64,000 nt of DNA from CAZEQK01 sp964514395 (GCA_964514395.1 CAZEQK010000011.1:15194-79193); one strand, 5' to 3'. Positions 24,212-34,290 are shown, counted from the stretch's first letter. The notes: generated from the sequence alone by a model not told the origin. Numbers and translations: made by a program.

Positions 24212-26035
24212 ATGAAATTAAAAATGAAAAACATTTATCTGCCTACAGCAAATGAACAAATCTCTATCCCTACTCTGTATACAGATGGAAGAATTGAGAG
24301 TATCAATTTCATCAGCATGAGACAACGAGGATTAATTGAAATAGTGGGTGACTCAGAGGATAAACCACTAATCAAACCACTATTACGTGTGAATGGTAAG
24401 GAAGTTAAAGCAGATTTTGAATGGGAGAGAAAATCCTATTGGATACCAGCCTTTCACATGGCGAATGAAAACATGGAGTGGAATGGCGAGATAGTAGCAC
24501 CTATAGGAGAAAGAGGATTTTATTATCATATGAAGGTGATGAACAAAGGCGATAAAAAAGCATCGTTTGATTTAGGAATGGAAGGATGCTGGGCGAAAAC
24601 CTTGCATACGATAAATGAAAGCAAAGAAATAAATGCCTCTCCAAAGGTTTTCAATAGTAATTGGAATAATTCTTTTCTATTTGAGCTTATGGGAGAAATA
24701 CCTTTGTTTTCATTTGCACCTGTAGCTGATAAAGCTTTAGATGAAGTTATATTTAATCAAGAATCTACAGGCTCTATTAATTATCACTTACTCAAAAAAG
24801 TAGATTTGAATCCTAACGAGGAAACAGCTATTACTTTTTTTTGGGGACTAGGCTTAGAAGAAGTGGGTGCAGCAACGGCAGCAAAAGAAATGCATCGTAA
24901 AGGAATTGAAAAGTTAAGGAAAAGTACAGTCGACTGGTTAAATAAGCGAACGCTTACTACAGAAGATCAAGCTCTAGATGAAATAATGAATCTGAATTTA
25001 TTCTTTAATCTTTTCTTTTCAACAGGAAAAACCTTAGATACGGAGGAGTATGTATGGGTAACATCTAGAAGTCCTAGATATTATGTAAGTGCTAGCTATT
25101 GGGACAGAGATAGTTTGCTTTGGAGCTTCCCTGCTATTCTTACCATTGATACTAAATTTGCACGTACTATGCTAGATTATGTATTTACTACTCAGAAAAG
25201 AAATATTGGTATTCATAGTCGCTATATAGACGGAATAGTCCTAGAGCCTGGCTTTGAATTAGATGAATTATGTGCACCTATCATTGCGTTAAATATGTAT
25301 GGGGAAAATACAAATGATTGGGAATACACAAAAGAAAAACACGTTGAAAAGGCTGTAGCATATATATTAGATATTTTGAAGGATCATCGCCATTCAGAGT
25401 TTGAATTATATGACACTTTTTTGCAGCCAACAGATGATCCGATTGTTTATCCATACTTGACCTATAATAATGTGCTAGTTTGGAAGGTATTTTCAATTTT
25501 AGCTGATATAAATGTTAGCAAGAATAGGCTTAATCATGCAGAATATTATAAACAAAAAGCTGAAGCTATAAAAAAGGATATCTACAAAAAGATGGTAGTT
25601 GAGTATAAGGAGAAAAAAATATTTGCATGGTCCGTAGATTTAGAGGGTAATTATAATTTGTATGATGAACCACCTGGAAGTCTTCAATTACTTCCTTATT
25701 ATGGTTTTTGTAAAGAAGATGATCCAATATATCTCAATACTATGGATTTTATTCGCTCTGACGAAAATAGCTATTCTTTCAATGGATATGCATTTGATGC
25801 CTTAGGCTGTGATCATGCCAATCATCCTTGGATTTTAAGTATAGCTAATGATTTACTTTCAGGAGGAAAGGAACATGCAAAGGAATTAATATTAAAGGCA
25901 CCGATGGATGGTGGTATTGCATGTGAAAGTATCGATGAGCATACTGGAGTATCTAGAACAGGAGAACATTTTGCAACCTGTGCAGGATTTTTAACATACT
26001 CCATTTATAAAGCCTTTGGAACTCATTCCTCCTAA
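24212..26035 (+). CDS. Six-hairpin (alpha/alpha)6-barrel glycoside hydrolase, cytosolic
   Basis: 607 residues with no signal peptide. An N-terminal beta-sandwich of about 230 residues is followed by a helical barrel with the signature YYVSASYWDRDSLLWSFPAIL, in which the WxRD motif is shared by GH15, GH63 and related debranching-type enzymes. A second conserved part is APMDGGIACESIDEHTGVSRTGEHFATCAGF near the C-terminus, with acidic residues suited to an inverting mechanism. I cannot name the exact GH family from sequence alone. It lies in an operon between a sugar importer and a GH31 enzyme, so it probably trims imported alpha-glucosides. Good RBS GGAAAGAGAG. Confidence 0.72.
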   Translation: MKLKMKNIYLPTANEQISIPTLYTDGRIESINFISMRQRGLIEIVGDSEDKPLIKPLLRVNGKEVKADFEWERKSYWIPAFHMANENMEWNGEIVAPIGERGFYYHMKVMNKGDKKASFDLGMEGCWAKTLHTINESKEINASPKVFNSNWNNSFLFELMGEIPLFSFAPVADKALDEVIFNQESTGSINYHLLKKVDLNPNEETAITFFWGLGLEEVGAATAAKEMHRKGIEKLRKSTVDWLNKRTLTTEDQALDEIMNLNLFFNLFFSTGKTLDTEEYVWVTSRSPRYYVSASYWDRDSLLWSFPAILTIDTKFARTMLDYVFTTQKRNIGIHSRYIDGIVLEPGFELDELCAPIIALNMYGENTNDWEYTKEKHVEKAVAYILDILKDHRHSEFELYDTFLQPTDDPIVYPYLTYNNVLVWKVFSILADINVSKNRLNHAEYYKQKAEAIKKDIYKKMVVEYKEKKIFAWSVDLEGNYNLYDEPPGSLQLLPYYGFCKEDDPIYLNTMDFIRSDENSYSFNGYAFDALGCDHANHPWILSIANDLLSGGKEHAKELILKAPMDGGIACESIDEHTGVSRTGEHFATCAGFLTYSIYKAFGTHSS

Positions 26036-26119
26036 TCAAAAGAACCGCATTTTTCAAGTGACAAAAGCCAAAAGCTATCTATCACTAACAATCAAATATT
26101 CTTAGGGAGAGATTAGAAA

Positions 26120-29100
26120 ATGACTGAGCTTATTAAATTATTTGAAGCATATGATTATATATTAAATAAACGTTTTGATGATGCTAAAAAAATTATAGAT
26201 GACAATCTAAATAAGATGATTAATATGAGTGCCCCTTATAAATCGATATGGCTTTGGGTATTTTTTGAATATATCGAGCAAAGCGCTGATAAAAGCTTTT
26301 TAGAAAAAAATCGTAATCAAGGGCTAATATTTATTTCTAATATAATGAATGCTTGGAAATCCCCAACCGCTAATATATGGGGGCATGATCCGAATTTAGT
26401 TCACATTTCTAATCTTGGCATATATTATAGTTCATTAAGTGCAGCAAAAAGAATATTAGGAATGACAGAAATACAACAAGTTTTAACTGAGATTCGTGAT
26501 TTTGTTTTTGATCATGGATTATCGAAGGGGATGCTTATACAATCTCCAGCAAAAAAAGAGGTTTCATCAGACCTTTTGTTAACTGTAATGCCATTTGGTC
26601 TGTATTCTCCTGAAGACTTAGTTATCGTTGAAGCAGTAAATGAAATAGAGCAACATTTAACGGTAGATGGTTCTGTTTTCCTATATAGAGGTTTATCAGA
26701 AGCATCTTCTGTAAGTACTGCATGGTTAGCTTGGTATTATACAGAAAAGGGCGATATGAAAAAGGCAAGATTTTATTTAAAGAACAGTGAACAGATCATA
26801 CAGGATACGGATCGTGACGAAAATGAATTAGCTCTTATTCTTATTCGTATTGTACGCTTTTTTATTGATGAAATTACAAAGTCTAATGGTGAAATGGAAA
26901 TTATACATATTCCATATGGAAATGATAACCTTTATGACGTGCTTAAAGTGGAAAGAGAACCTCGTGATCCTGAAGTGAATCAAGAAGTAAAGGTTCATGC
27001 ACAAATTTGGCCAGAACAAGAAAATATAAAGGTCTATGTAAGAGTAGAAACCAATAAACGGAAATTTGAAGTTCCCTGTTTACCTATTTACTCGGATGAC
27101 GAAAAGATTTGGGAGGCATCTATTGGTTCGTTTAGCTTTGATGAAGAAGTTAATTATTATTTTTCCATACAGAAGGATAATAAAGAAGTAAAAAAAGGAA
27201 GCACTTATACGTTTTATCCATTAAGTATAAACTATCTAAAGTCCGTTGAGTCTATAGAGATTATTGGTAATACCATATGGTTAAAAGGGAATGATTATTT
27301 AGATATTAATCCTATCTACCTTGGTATTTCAAAGATCAATGATGAAATTCAATTAAATGTAAGCTATGAATATTTACCTAGAATGGAAGCCAAAAATGAA
27401 CATAGTATAAGTTCACAAATCAATGTTAGTGATAATAATGAAAGGATTACCATTACCATTGATTCATGGGTTTGTATGATTGAAAAAGATCCATTTCAGT
27501 TAAAGATATTACATGCTAACAATCTTTTATTACAAGGCTATCGAAAGGTTTTTCCTGTATTAAGATGGTGGATGAATAAGAAGAAGGAGATATTGAATGC
27601 TGAATGGAATTTTGAAACCCCATTAGATGAGAGGTTTTTTGGGTTCGGAGAAAGATACAATCGTATAGAACAACGTGGTGAATCATTAGATTGCTACGTT
27701 TATAATCAATATCGAGATCAAGGGACTCGCACTTATATGCCTGTTCCATTCTTTATCAGCTCAAAGGACTATGGGTTATATTTAGATTCTGCCTATTACT
27801 CTGAATTTCATTTAGGAAGTGAATTTCAAGACTTACTATCTATAAAAACTAATTTAAAAAATAAATCATTTTCCTTTAAATTATTTTCTGGAAAGCCAAA
27901 AGAAATATTGCAGCAATATATAGATGTAACAGGAAAACCAGTTCTTCCTCCTAAGTGGGCTTTTGGACCATGGATGTCTAGTAATAATTGGGATCGTGAT
28001 TCTATTGTAAGAAAACAGGTTGAACTAACAAATCACTATAAAATTCCTGCAACAGTTCTTGTCATTGAACAATGGAGTGATGAAGCTACTTATTATATTT
28101 TTAATGATGCAGAATACCAGATTAAATCAGGACAGGATTATTTAGAATATAATGATTTTCATTTTCCGAAATGGGGAAGATGGCCTAATCCTAAAGGTTT
28201 ATTTGAGGATCTACACGAAAATGGATTGAAGGTAATTCTTTGGCAAATCCCTATTCATAAATATTTAAACAAGCAGCACCATCAACAGAAGGATGAAGAT
28301 GAGAATTATATGCTAAAAGCAGGATATGCGGTAAAGCAAGCAGACGGAGTGCCATTTAGAATTCCGGAGGGCTGGTTTAAAGAAAGCCTGCTGATCGATT
28401 TCTCAAATCTTGAAGGTACGAAATGGTGGTTTAATAAGCGTAAGTATTTACTAGATATTGGAGTCGATGGCTTTAAAACAGATGGTGGTGAATTTATCTT
28501 TGGGAGAGACCTGAAATTTGCTGATGGTAAAACAGGTGCAGAAATGCGTAACCTTTATCCTAATGCTTATATTAAAGCCTACTATGATTTTGTTACGGAT
28601 TATCATCATGGTGACGCTATGACATTTAGTAGAGCAGGTTTTACAGGAGCTCAAAATTATCCTGCTCATTGGGCAGGGGATGAACGATCTACATTTGACG
28701 CCTTTCGGCATTCGTTAATTGCAGGATTAACATCAGGTTTATCGGGGATTCCCTTTTGGGGTTGGGATTTAGCAGGTTTTAATGGAGACATTCCTACTGC
28801 TGAACTGTTTATCCGTTCAGCGCAAATGGCGGCTTTTTGTCCAATTATGCAATACCATGCGGAAAGTAAGGGTGAATTTAATCAAGATAGGACACCTTGG
28901 AATATAGCCGATCGGACAAATGATATTAGGGCTTTAGAGGGTTATCGACAATATGCAAATACTAGAATGAATCTGCTTCCCTATATATATGATCAAGCAA
29001 GAAAAACAAGTGATACAGGAATTCCGATGATGCGTTCTTTATTTATGGAGTATCCCAATGATAAAGCCTGCTATCATATATATGATCAATATCTTTTTGG

Positions 29101-29602
29101 TGAAAACTTAATGATTGCACCTGTGATAGAAGAGGGAGCGCTCGAACGAAAGGTATATTTTCCTGAGGGAACGTGGATAGACATGTGGTCTAATGATATT
29201 ATTATTGGTTCATCATTAAAAAGTGTAAAAGCAGCATTAATGGAAATTCCTGTGTATGTAAAAGAAGGATCTGCTATCTTATGTAATTGTGATGAAACAT
29301 TAAGTCTTGGTTCATGGGTAGGAAATGCTGTAGACCATTATAATACTCCAGTCATTCGTTTGTATCCTGCAGATGGTATGGATGAAAAGATGATAGACCA
29401 TTTAAATAATATATGGACAATAAAGGTAAAATATAAAAAGTCATATTGGCATATAGATGTTGTTGGCTACCATTATTCAATGATGATGATTCCCACAAGC
29501 TTATTAACTGAAGGAGAAGGAATTATCGTAAACAATAAAAAACATCAATACCCATCACTTAAAGTGAAGGACGGATTTTACTTGGTAGATTTGAGATTTT
29601 AG
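26120..29602 (+). CDS. GH31 alpha-glucosidase-type glycoside hydrolase with extra N-terminal helical domain
   Basis: 1160 residues, much longer than typical cytosolic GH31 enzymes of about 700-800. Residues about 470-1160 are GH31: FFGFGERYNRIEQRG, the nucleophile Asp788 in GFKTDGGEF, the acid/base Asp854 in HWAGDERS, and YHAESKGEFN in the substrate pocket. The usual D-M-N-E context of the nucleophile is replaced by T-D-G-G-E, as seen in some less-studied GH31 groups. The N-terminal 270 or so residues are all-helical, with LLLTVMPFGLYSPEDLVIVEAV and SSVSTAWLAWYYTEKGDMKKA reminiscent of half of a GH15-like (alpha/alpha)6 barrel; a beta domain follows. There is no signal peptide, so it acts inside the cell. 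GGGAGAG precedes the ATG. Confidence 0.85.
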   Translation: MTELIKLFEAYDYILNKRFDDAKKIIDDNLNKMINMSAPYKSIWLWVFFEYIEQSADKSFLEKNRNQGLIFISNIMNAWKSPTANIWGHDPNLVHISNLGIYYSSLSAAKRILGMTEIQQVLTEIRDFVFDHGLSKGMLIQSPAKKEVSSDLLLTVMPFGLYSPEDLVIVEAVNEIEQHLTVDGSVFLYRGLSEASSVSTAWLAWYYTEKGDMKKARFYLKNSEQIIQDTDRDENELALILIRIVRFFIDEITKSNGEMEIIHIPYGNDNLYDVLKVEREPRDPEVNQEVKVHAQIWPEQENIKVYVRVETNKRKFEVPCLPIYSDDEKIWEASIGSFSFDEEVNYYFSIQKDNKEVKKGSTYTFYPLSINYLKSVESIEIIGNTIWLKGNDYLDINPIYLGISKINDEIQLNVSYEYLPRMEAKNEHSISSQINVSDNNERITITIDSWVCMIEKDPFQLKILHANNLLLQGYRKVFPVLRWWMNKKKEILNAEWNFETPLDERFFGFGERYNRIEQRGESLDCYVYNQYRDQGTRTYMPVPFFISSKDYGLYLDSAYYSEFHLGSEFQDLLSIKTNLKNKSFSFKLFSGKPKEILQQYIDVTGKPVLPPKWAFGPWMSSNNWDRDSIVRKQVELTNHYKIPATVLVIEQWSDEATYYIFNDAEYQIKSGQDYLEYNDFHFPKWGRWPNPKGLFEDLHENGLKVILWQIPIHKYLNKQHHQQKDEDENYMLKAGYAVKQADGVPFRIPEGWFKESLLIDFSNLEGTKWWFNKRKYLLDIGVDGFKTDGGEFIFGRDLKFADGKTGAEMRNLYPNAYIKAYYDFVTDYHHGDAMTFSRAGFTGAQNYPAHWAGDERSTFDAFRHSLIAGLTSGLSGIPFWGWDLAGFNGDIPTAELFIRSAQMAAFCPIMQYHAESKGEFNQDRTPWNIADRTNDIRALEGYRQYANTRMNLLPYIYDQARKTSDTGIPMMRSLFMEYPNDKACYHIYDQYLFGENLMIAPVIEEGALERKVYFPEGTWIDMWSNDIIIGSSLKSVKAALMEIPVYVKEGSAILCNCDETLSLGSWVGNAVDHYNTPVIRLYPADGMDEKMIDHLNNIWTIKVKYKKSYWHIDVVGYHYSMMMIPTSLLTEGEGIIVNNKKHQYPSLKVKDGFYLVDLRF

Positions 29603-29643
29603 TACGTAAATGTTATATCGAATTTAGATAATTAAAAAAACTC

Positions 29644-29673
29644 TTGATTTTCATCCTAAAAATATTGTATGAT
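29644..29673 (+). promoter_or_regulatory. Promoter of the LacI-family regulator gene
   Basis: TTGATT (29644-29649), an 18-nt spacer, TATGAT (29668-29673). An operator-like palindrome lies directly downstream, which suggests autoregulation. Confidence 0.55.
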
Positions 29674-29681
29674 TTATTTAA

Positions 29682-29697
29682 GTTAAACGTTTACGTA
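29682..29697. promoter_or_regulatory. LacI-type operator O1
   Basis: Contains the perfect 10-bp core TAAACGTTTA (29684-29693), just downstream of the regulator's -10 box. It shares its core with the two operators at 30759 and 30794. Confidence 0.7.
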
Positions 29698-29711
29698 GAA
29701 AGAGTGAAAAA

Positions 29712-30719
29712 ATGAATTTTACAATAAAAGATGTAGCAAAAAAAGCGAATGTATCTACTGCAACCGTATCACGTATCCTTAATGAACTTCCAGGATATTC
29801 AAATGATACAAAAGAAAAGGTGCTAAAGGTAATTAAAGAATTAGGGTACCAACCTAATGCAATAGCTAGAGGGTTAGTGAATAAAAAAACCAAAACCTTA
29901 GGTGTATTATTTCCTAATGTATCCAGTATGTTTGCTTCAGAAATCCTTAATGGTATCGAGGATACCGCAAATGAATCTGATCACAGTGTCATAGTCTGTA
30001 ATACAGATTCAAATGGAGTACGTACGATGAAGTATCTTCAAGTATTAAACGAAAAACGGATTGATGGACTTATATTTACTAGTGAGGTATTGAAGGAAGA
30101 GTATTATAAAGCTATGGTAGAAATGAATATTCCTATCGTACTTATTTCGACAGCTTCCTATAAATACCATTTACCTTATGTAAAAGTTGATGATAAGCAT
30201 GCTGCTTATACTGCTACAGAATATTTAATTAAAAATGGCCATCAAAACATTGCGATGATAAGTGGTAATAAAAATGATTTAATTGCTGGTGTACCAAGAG
30301 TGGAAGGCTATAAGCAGGCATTAAATGATTATGGCTTGACCGTTAAAGAAAACAGGATTTTTTATGGAGTAGATTTTGGCTATAAAACTGGAAAAATGTG
30401 CATGGAGCAATTATTAAAAGAAACACCAACATCAACAGCAATATTTGCTGCTAGTGATGAAATCGCTATAGGTGCCATGTCCATTGCCTATAAAAATAAT
30501 ATCAAAGTACCAGATGATCTTTCAATTATAGGCTATGATAATTTAAAGGTTGCAGAAATGTCAATTCCGCCATTAACTACTGTAGGGCAACCGTTATACG
30601 AGATGGGGCAGATCGCTGCAAACATGCTTTTTAAAATGATTAATTCAGGACAAACAGTAGAAAGTCGTATCATTCCTCATCAAATTATTGAAAGACAAAC
30701 AGTTAAAAATATCACATAG
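29712..30719 (+). CDS. LacI-family transcriptional regulator
   Basis: 335 residues. The N-terminal HTH and hinge helix are clear: FTIKDVAKKANVSTATVSRIL and YQPNAIARGL (residues 3-60). The periplasmic-binding-protein-like effector domain follows, with VLFPNVSSMFASEIL, AASDEIAIGAMSIAYK and GYDNL. Three TAAACGTTTA-centred palindromes flank the gene, one in its own promoter and two before the GH15 gene, so it most likely represses itself and the downstream second operon. The effector is probably an isomaltosaccharide derived from the locus substrate. Confidence 0.93.
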   Translation: MNFTIKDVAKKANVSTATVSRILNELPGYSNDTKEKVLKVIKELGYQPNAIARGLVNKKTKTLGVLFPNVSSMFASEILNGIEDTANESDHSVIVCNTDSNGVRTMKYLQVLNEKRIDGLIFTSEVLKEEYYKAMVEMNIPIVLISTASYKYHLPYVKVDDKHAAYTATEYLIKNGHQNIAMISGNKNDLIAGVPRVEGYKQALNDYGLTVKENRIFYGVDFGYKTGKMCMEQLLKETPTSTAIFAASDEIAIGAMSIAYKNNIKVPDDLSIIGYDNLKVAEMSIPPLTTVGQPLYEMGQIAANMLFKMINSGQTVESRIIPHQIIERQTVKNIT

Positions 30720-30726
30720 AATCATT

Positions 30727-30747
30727 GGCTTTAAATAAGCCGTTTTT
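30727..30747 (+). terminator. Weak intrinsic terminator after the LacI gene
   Basis: GGCTT (30727-30731) and AAGCC (30737-30741) form a 5-bp stem followed by G and five T. Confidence 0.45.
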
Positions 30748-30758
30748 CTTTACTAAAT

Positions 30759-30774
30759 ACGTAAACGTTTACGT
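30759..30774. promoter_or_regulatory. LacI-type operator O2
   Basis: A 16-bp perfect palindrome, ACGTAAACGTTTACGT, upstream of the GH15 gene. Confidence 0.85.
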
Positions 30775-30793
30775 TCTTTATTTTAACTTTTGA

Positions 30794-30805
30794 GTAAACG
30801 TTTAC
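30794..30805. promoter_or_regulatory. LacI-type operator O3
   Basis: GTAAACGTTTAC, a 12-bp perfect palindrome whose centre is 33 bp from O2, about three helical turns, so two dimers could bind on the same face. Confidence 0.82.
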
Positions 30806-30853
30806 GTTAGGGAAACTATAAAGAAGCTTTACCAAATGAGAGGAGGAACAAAT

Positions 30854-31921
30854 TTGGATTTAAAAAAGAAAAGCATCGAAGTCATAAAAACCTATCAACA
30901 TGAATCTGGAGCATACGTAGCAAGTCCGAATTTTGAAAATTATAAATTTAGCTGGTTGAGGGATGGTTCGTTTATTGCTTATGCGATGGATACAGTTGAT
31001 GAATTTGAATCCGCTTACAAATTTTATTGTTGGGTAGATCATGTTATTTTAAATCATGAGGACAAGTATCATTTGCTAATTCAAAAAACGAACACGAATC
31101 AAAAGCTGTCTCCAAAGGACTTTCTTGCATGCCGTTATACATTAGTAGGTCAAGAGGCGAATGATGAATGGCCGAATTTTCAAATTGATGGTTATGGGAC
31201 GTGGTTATGGGGGTTATCTGAGCATATTAAGAAAACAAACAATACCAGCCTACTACAAGAATTTGCTAAAAGTATTGAAATAACAATCAATTATTTAATG
31301 AAATTCTGGGATTTACCAAATAGTGACTGCTGGGAGGAAAATGAAGATAAAATCCACCCATCAACACTGGCTTGTGTGTATGGAGGACTTACAGCAATTA
31401 ACGATTTTTATCAAAGAGATGATATTAAGGACACAACAGTTCGAATAAAAAAATTCCTATTAGAACATGCAATATACGATAATCGTATTACAAAATACAT
31501 TGGTTCTACTAGTGTAGATGCAAGCTTACTCTGGTTAACTGTACCATTTAATGTTTTTGCACCTACTGATTCTTACATGATGAATACAGTGGGGGAAATG
31601 GAAAAACTGATACTACATAAAGGGGGTGTTCATCGATACCCAGAAGATACCTATTATGGCGGAGGTGAGTGGCTGCTATTATCCAGTTGGTTAGGTTGGT
31701 ATTATACATTAACAGGTCGTATGGAAGAAGCTAGAAAACAACTAGAATGGGTTGAAAAACAAGCGGATGACCAAGGTTTTATGACTGAGCAAGTCTTGGA
31801 TCATGTCAATAATACAGATTACATCGATAAGTGGATAAAGCAGTGGGGACCTGTTGCAAAGCCTTTATTGTGGTCACATGCTATGTATTTAGTTTTACAT
31901 GAGAATGTAAAAAAACAATGA
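30854..31921 (+). CDS. GH15-family glucosidase (isomaltose glucohydrolase / glucoamylase type)
   Basis: 355 residues with no signal peptide, hence cytosolic. (alpha/alpha)6-barrel signatures: FSWLRDGSFIAYAMD, the general acid region SDCWEENEDKIHPST, and the base region TYYGGGEWLLLSSWLGWYY. The short single-domain form resembles bacterial GH15 enzymes acting on isomaltose or small alpha-1,6 glucosides rather than on starch. TTG at 30854 is chosen as the start because AGGAGG lies 7 nt upstream; an ATG at 30836 precedes that site. It is the first gene behind the two LacI operators. Confidence 0.85.
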   Translation: MDLKKKSIEVIKTYQHESGAYVASPNFENYKFSWLRDGSFIAYAMDTVDEFESAYKFYCWVDHVILNHEDKYHLLIQKTNTNQKLSPKDFLACRYTLVGQEANDEWPNFQIDGYGTWLWGLSEHIKKTNNTSLLQEFAKSIEITINYLMKFWDLPNSDCWEENEDKIHPSTLACVYGGLTAINDFYQRDDIKDTTVRIKKFLLEHAIYDNRITKYIGSTSVDASLLWLTVPFNVFAPTDSYMMNTVGEMEKLILHKGGVHRYPEDTYYGGGEWLLLSSWLGWYYTLTGRMEEARKQLEWVEKQADDQGFMTEQVLDHVNNTDYIDKWIKQWGPVAKPLLWSHAMYLVLHENVKKQ

Positions 31922-31940
31922 ATAGAGAAGAGGGGAATTA

Positions 31941-33224
31941 ATGAAAAAGTATTTTAATTATGCATTGGTTTTTGTGATTATTTTGACGTTAACCTTATCA
32001 GCATTTGGTTGCTCAAATAGTAATCAAACGACTGACAATATGAAGGATAAAAGTAATAAAAAGGTTGAAAACCCTGAACCAGTAACTATTGAATTCTGGC
32101 ATACTTATAGTGACACTGAGGAGAAAATCTTTAATGAGCAAGTGATACCTCTTTTTAAAAAGGAGAATCCTTACATCAAAGTAAATGCAACTAGAATGCC
32201 TACTGAAGGATTAAAACAACAGATAATTGCTGCTGTAGCGGGTGATGCATCACCTGATGTTATGCGTATGGATATCGTTTGGGTACCTGAATTTGCAGGC
32301 TTAGATGCCCTTAGTACAGTGAATGACAAAGATGGCTTTAACAGCATTAAGAATACATTATTCCCAGGACCTTTATCTACGAACTTCTACAATGGTAAAT
32401 ATTATGGTTTACCTTTAAACACAAACACAAAGGTTGCTATTTATAATACAGATTTATTGAAAAAAGCTGGATTAACTAAACCTCCAAAAACCTTTGATGA
32501 ATTAGTACAAGCGGCAAGAACCTTAAAATCGAGTGGTGATTATGGTATTGGTATAGGTGGAACAAGCCCATGGAGTATGCTTCCATATTTCTGGACACTT
32601 GGTGGTAAAATTACAGATGATAACTATACAAAAGCAACAGGTTATATAAATAGTGATGCAAGTATTGCAGCATTACAAAAAATTGTCGATTTAAATAAAG
32701 AAGGATTAGTCGCACCAGCGATTACAGGTGGAGATCCTGGTACATGGGATGGTATAAAGGAAAGCTATCTAATGATCGATGATGGACCATGGTTCTACAG
32801 TATTTTAGGAAACGATATGTTAAAAACGACTACTCCAGCAGTATTACCAGCAGGTAAAGGTGGTAGTACCTCTGTTGTCGGTGGTGAGGATTTAGTTATA
32901 TTCTCTAACAGTAAGCATCCTAAAGAAGCTTGGACATTTATGAAATTTATGATGACAGAGGAGCCACAAATTATTATGGCACAAACAGGATTAATACCTA
33001 CGAATAGTACAGCTGCTAATTCTGAAAGGGTATTATCTGTTCCATTTATCAAGCCTTACATTGATCAATTAAAAACTGCGATGCCTAGAACGCCAAGTCC
33101 AAACTGGGGTAAAATTAAAGATGCTATAAATACAGCATTTGAAAGCGCTGTACGCGGTGATATGACTCCAAAAGCTGCTTTAGATCAAGCTGCTTCTGAG
33201 ATCGATGGATTGCTATCTAAATAA
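31941..33224 (+). CDS. Sugar ABC transporter substrate-binding lipoprotein (second system)
   Basis: 427 residues; signal sequence with lipobox SAFGC. Type 1 binding protein: VTIEFWHTYSDTEEKIFNEQ, GLPLNTNTKVAIYNTDLLKKA, and HPKEAWTFMKFMMTEE are standard CUT1 motifs. It belongs to the LacI-controlled operon and is followed by a strong hairpin without a T-run, then two permeases. It is clearly a different paralogue from the binding protein at 22633. Confidence 0.91.
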   Translation: MKKYFNYALVFVIILTLTLSAFGCSNSNQTTDNMKDKSNKKVENPEPVTIEFWHTYSDTEEKIFNEQVIPLFKKENPYIKVNATRMPTEGLKQQIIAAVAGDASPDVMRMDIVWVPEFAGLDALSTVNDKDGFNSIKNTLFPGPLSTNFYNGKYYGLPLNTNTKVAIYNTDLLKKAGLTKPPKTFDELVQAARTLKSSGDYGIGIGGTSPWSMLPYFWTLGGKITDDNYTKATGYINSDASIAALQKIVDLNKEGLVAPAITGGDPGTWDGIKESYLMIDDGPWFYSILGNDMLKTTTPAVLPAGKGGSTSVVGGEDLVIFSNSKHPKEAWTFMKFMMTEEPQIIMAQTGLIPTNSTAANSERVLSVPFIKPYIDQLKTAMPRTPSPNWGKIKDAINTAFESAVRGDMTPKAALDQAASEIDGLLSK

Positions 33225-33252
33225 ATAAATGCGTCTAACGCAATAATGTATC

Positions 33253-33288
33253 AGAGTTATCAGTGGTCTTAGTACCACTGATAACTCT
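33253..33288 (+). other. Intercistronic stem-loop after the binding-protein gene
   Basis: A 15-bp perfect stem (33253-33267 with 33274-33288) and 6-nt loop with no T-run. It resembles the malE-malF type hairpin that protects the binding-protein mRNA and lowers expression of the permeases. Confidence 0.65.
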
Positions 33289-33348
33289 ATATCATGACTA
33301 ATAATTATCTAATACCTTGCTTAAGATACCCGTAAAGGGAGGGTTAAT

Positions 33349-34290
33349 ATGAAGCAATCATTAACATTTAAACGTTTAGTTAAAAAAGAAAAAGTAGTAC
33401 GATCTCTAAAACAATGGAAGGAAGTATTTCCATTTCTAATATTTGGTTTTATCGGAGTGGCTCTCTTTGTTGTATTTCCTTTGATGAAAGGTATTTACAT
33501 GAGTTTTTATCACTACAATATTATGTTCCCTGCAAAAAGTAATTTTATTGGATTTGATAATTATATAACGATGATCCATGAAGCAAAATTTTATTTAGCC
33601 CTTAGAAATACGATTCTTTACAGTATTGTAACGGTACCAGGTCAATGGGTAGCGGGAATCTTTATCGCTTTACTGATAAATTCTAAATTTGTTAAACAGC
33701 AAGTATTTTTTCGCACAGTTTACTATGTTCCTGTCATCACTTCCTGGGTTGTGGTTTCCTTTATCTTTAAATACTTATTTGCTGATGGAAAATATGGCTT
33801 TGTTAACTATGTTCTCTATATGAAGCTTCATCTCTTATCCCATCCAATTAGCTGGGTGCAAAACGAATGGACAGCCATGATTGTAATATGGACATTAGGA
33901 ATATGGAAGGGTGTTGGCTGGGTAATGATTATTTATTTGGCTGCTTTACAATCGATTCCAAGGCATTATTACGAAGCAGCAGCCCTTGATGGAGCAAATG
34001 GCTTCAATCTATTAAAACATGTTACCTTGCCGTTATTAAAGCCAACTACCCTCTTTATTATTATCAATCTAATCATTGGTTCCTTTAATGTCTTTATTCA
34101 GGTTCTATTAATTACAAATGGAGGACCACTTGGGAAGACAGAAGTGTTACTAAGCTATATGTACAAACAGGCGTTTACCTTTTTTGATTTCGGATATGCA
34201 TCAGCCATTAGTGTGACACTTGGATTAATTATTTTTATTATTACTTGGGGTCAGCAAAGAACGATTGGCAAAGAAAAAATAGAATTTTAG
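33349..34290 (+). CDS. Sugar ABC transporter permease (MalF type, second system)
   Basis: 313 residues with a basic N-terminus and six helices; the EAA motif is YYEAAALDGANGFNLLKHVTLP. GGGAGGG precedes the ATG. It is preceded by the binding protein and followed at 14 bp by the second permease. No ATPase gene is present. Confidence 0.91.
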   Translation: MKQSLTFKRLVKKEKVVRSLKQWKEVFPFLIFGFIGVALFVVFPLMKGIYMSFYHYNIMFPAKSNFIGFDNYITMIHEAKFYLALRNTILYSIVTVPGQWVAGIFIALLINSKFVKQQVFFRTVYYVPVITSWVVVSFIFKYLFADGKYGFVNYVLYMKLHLLSHPISWVQNEWTAMIVIWTLGIWKGVGWVMIIYLAALQSIPRHYYEAAALDGANGFNLLKHVTLPLLKPTTLFIIINLIIGSFNVFIQVLLITNGGPLGKTEVLLSYMYKQAFTFFDFGYASAISVTLGLIIFIITWGQQRTIGKEKIEF

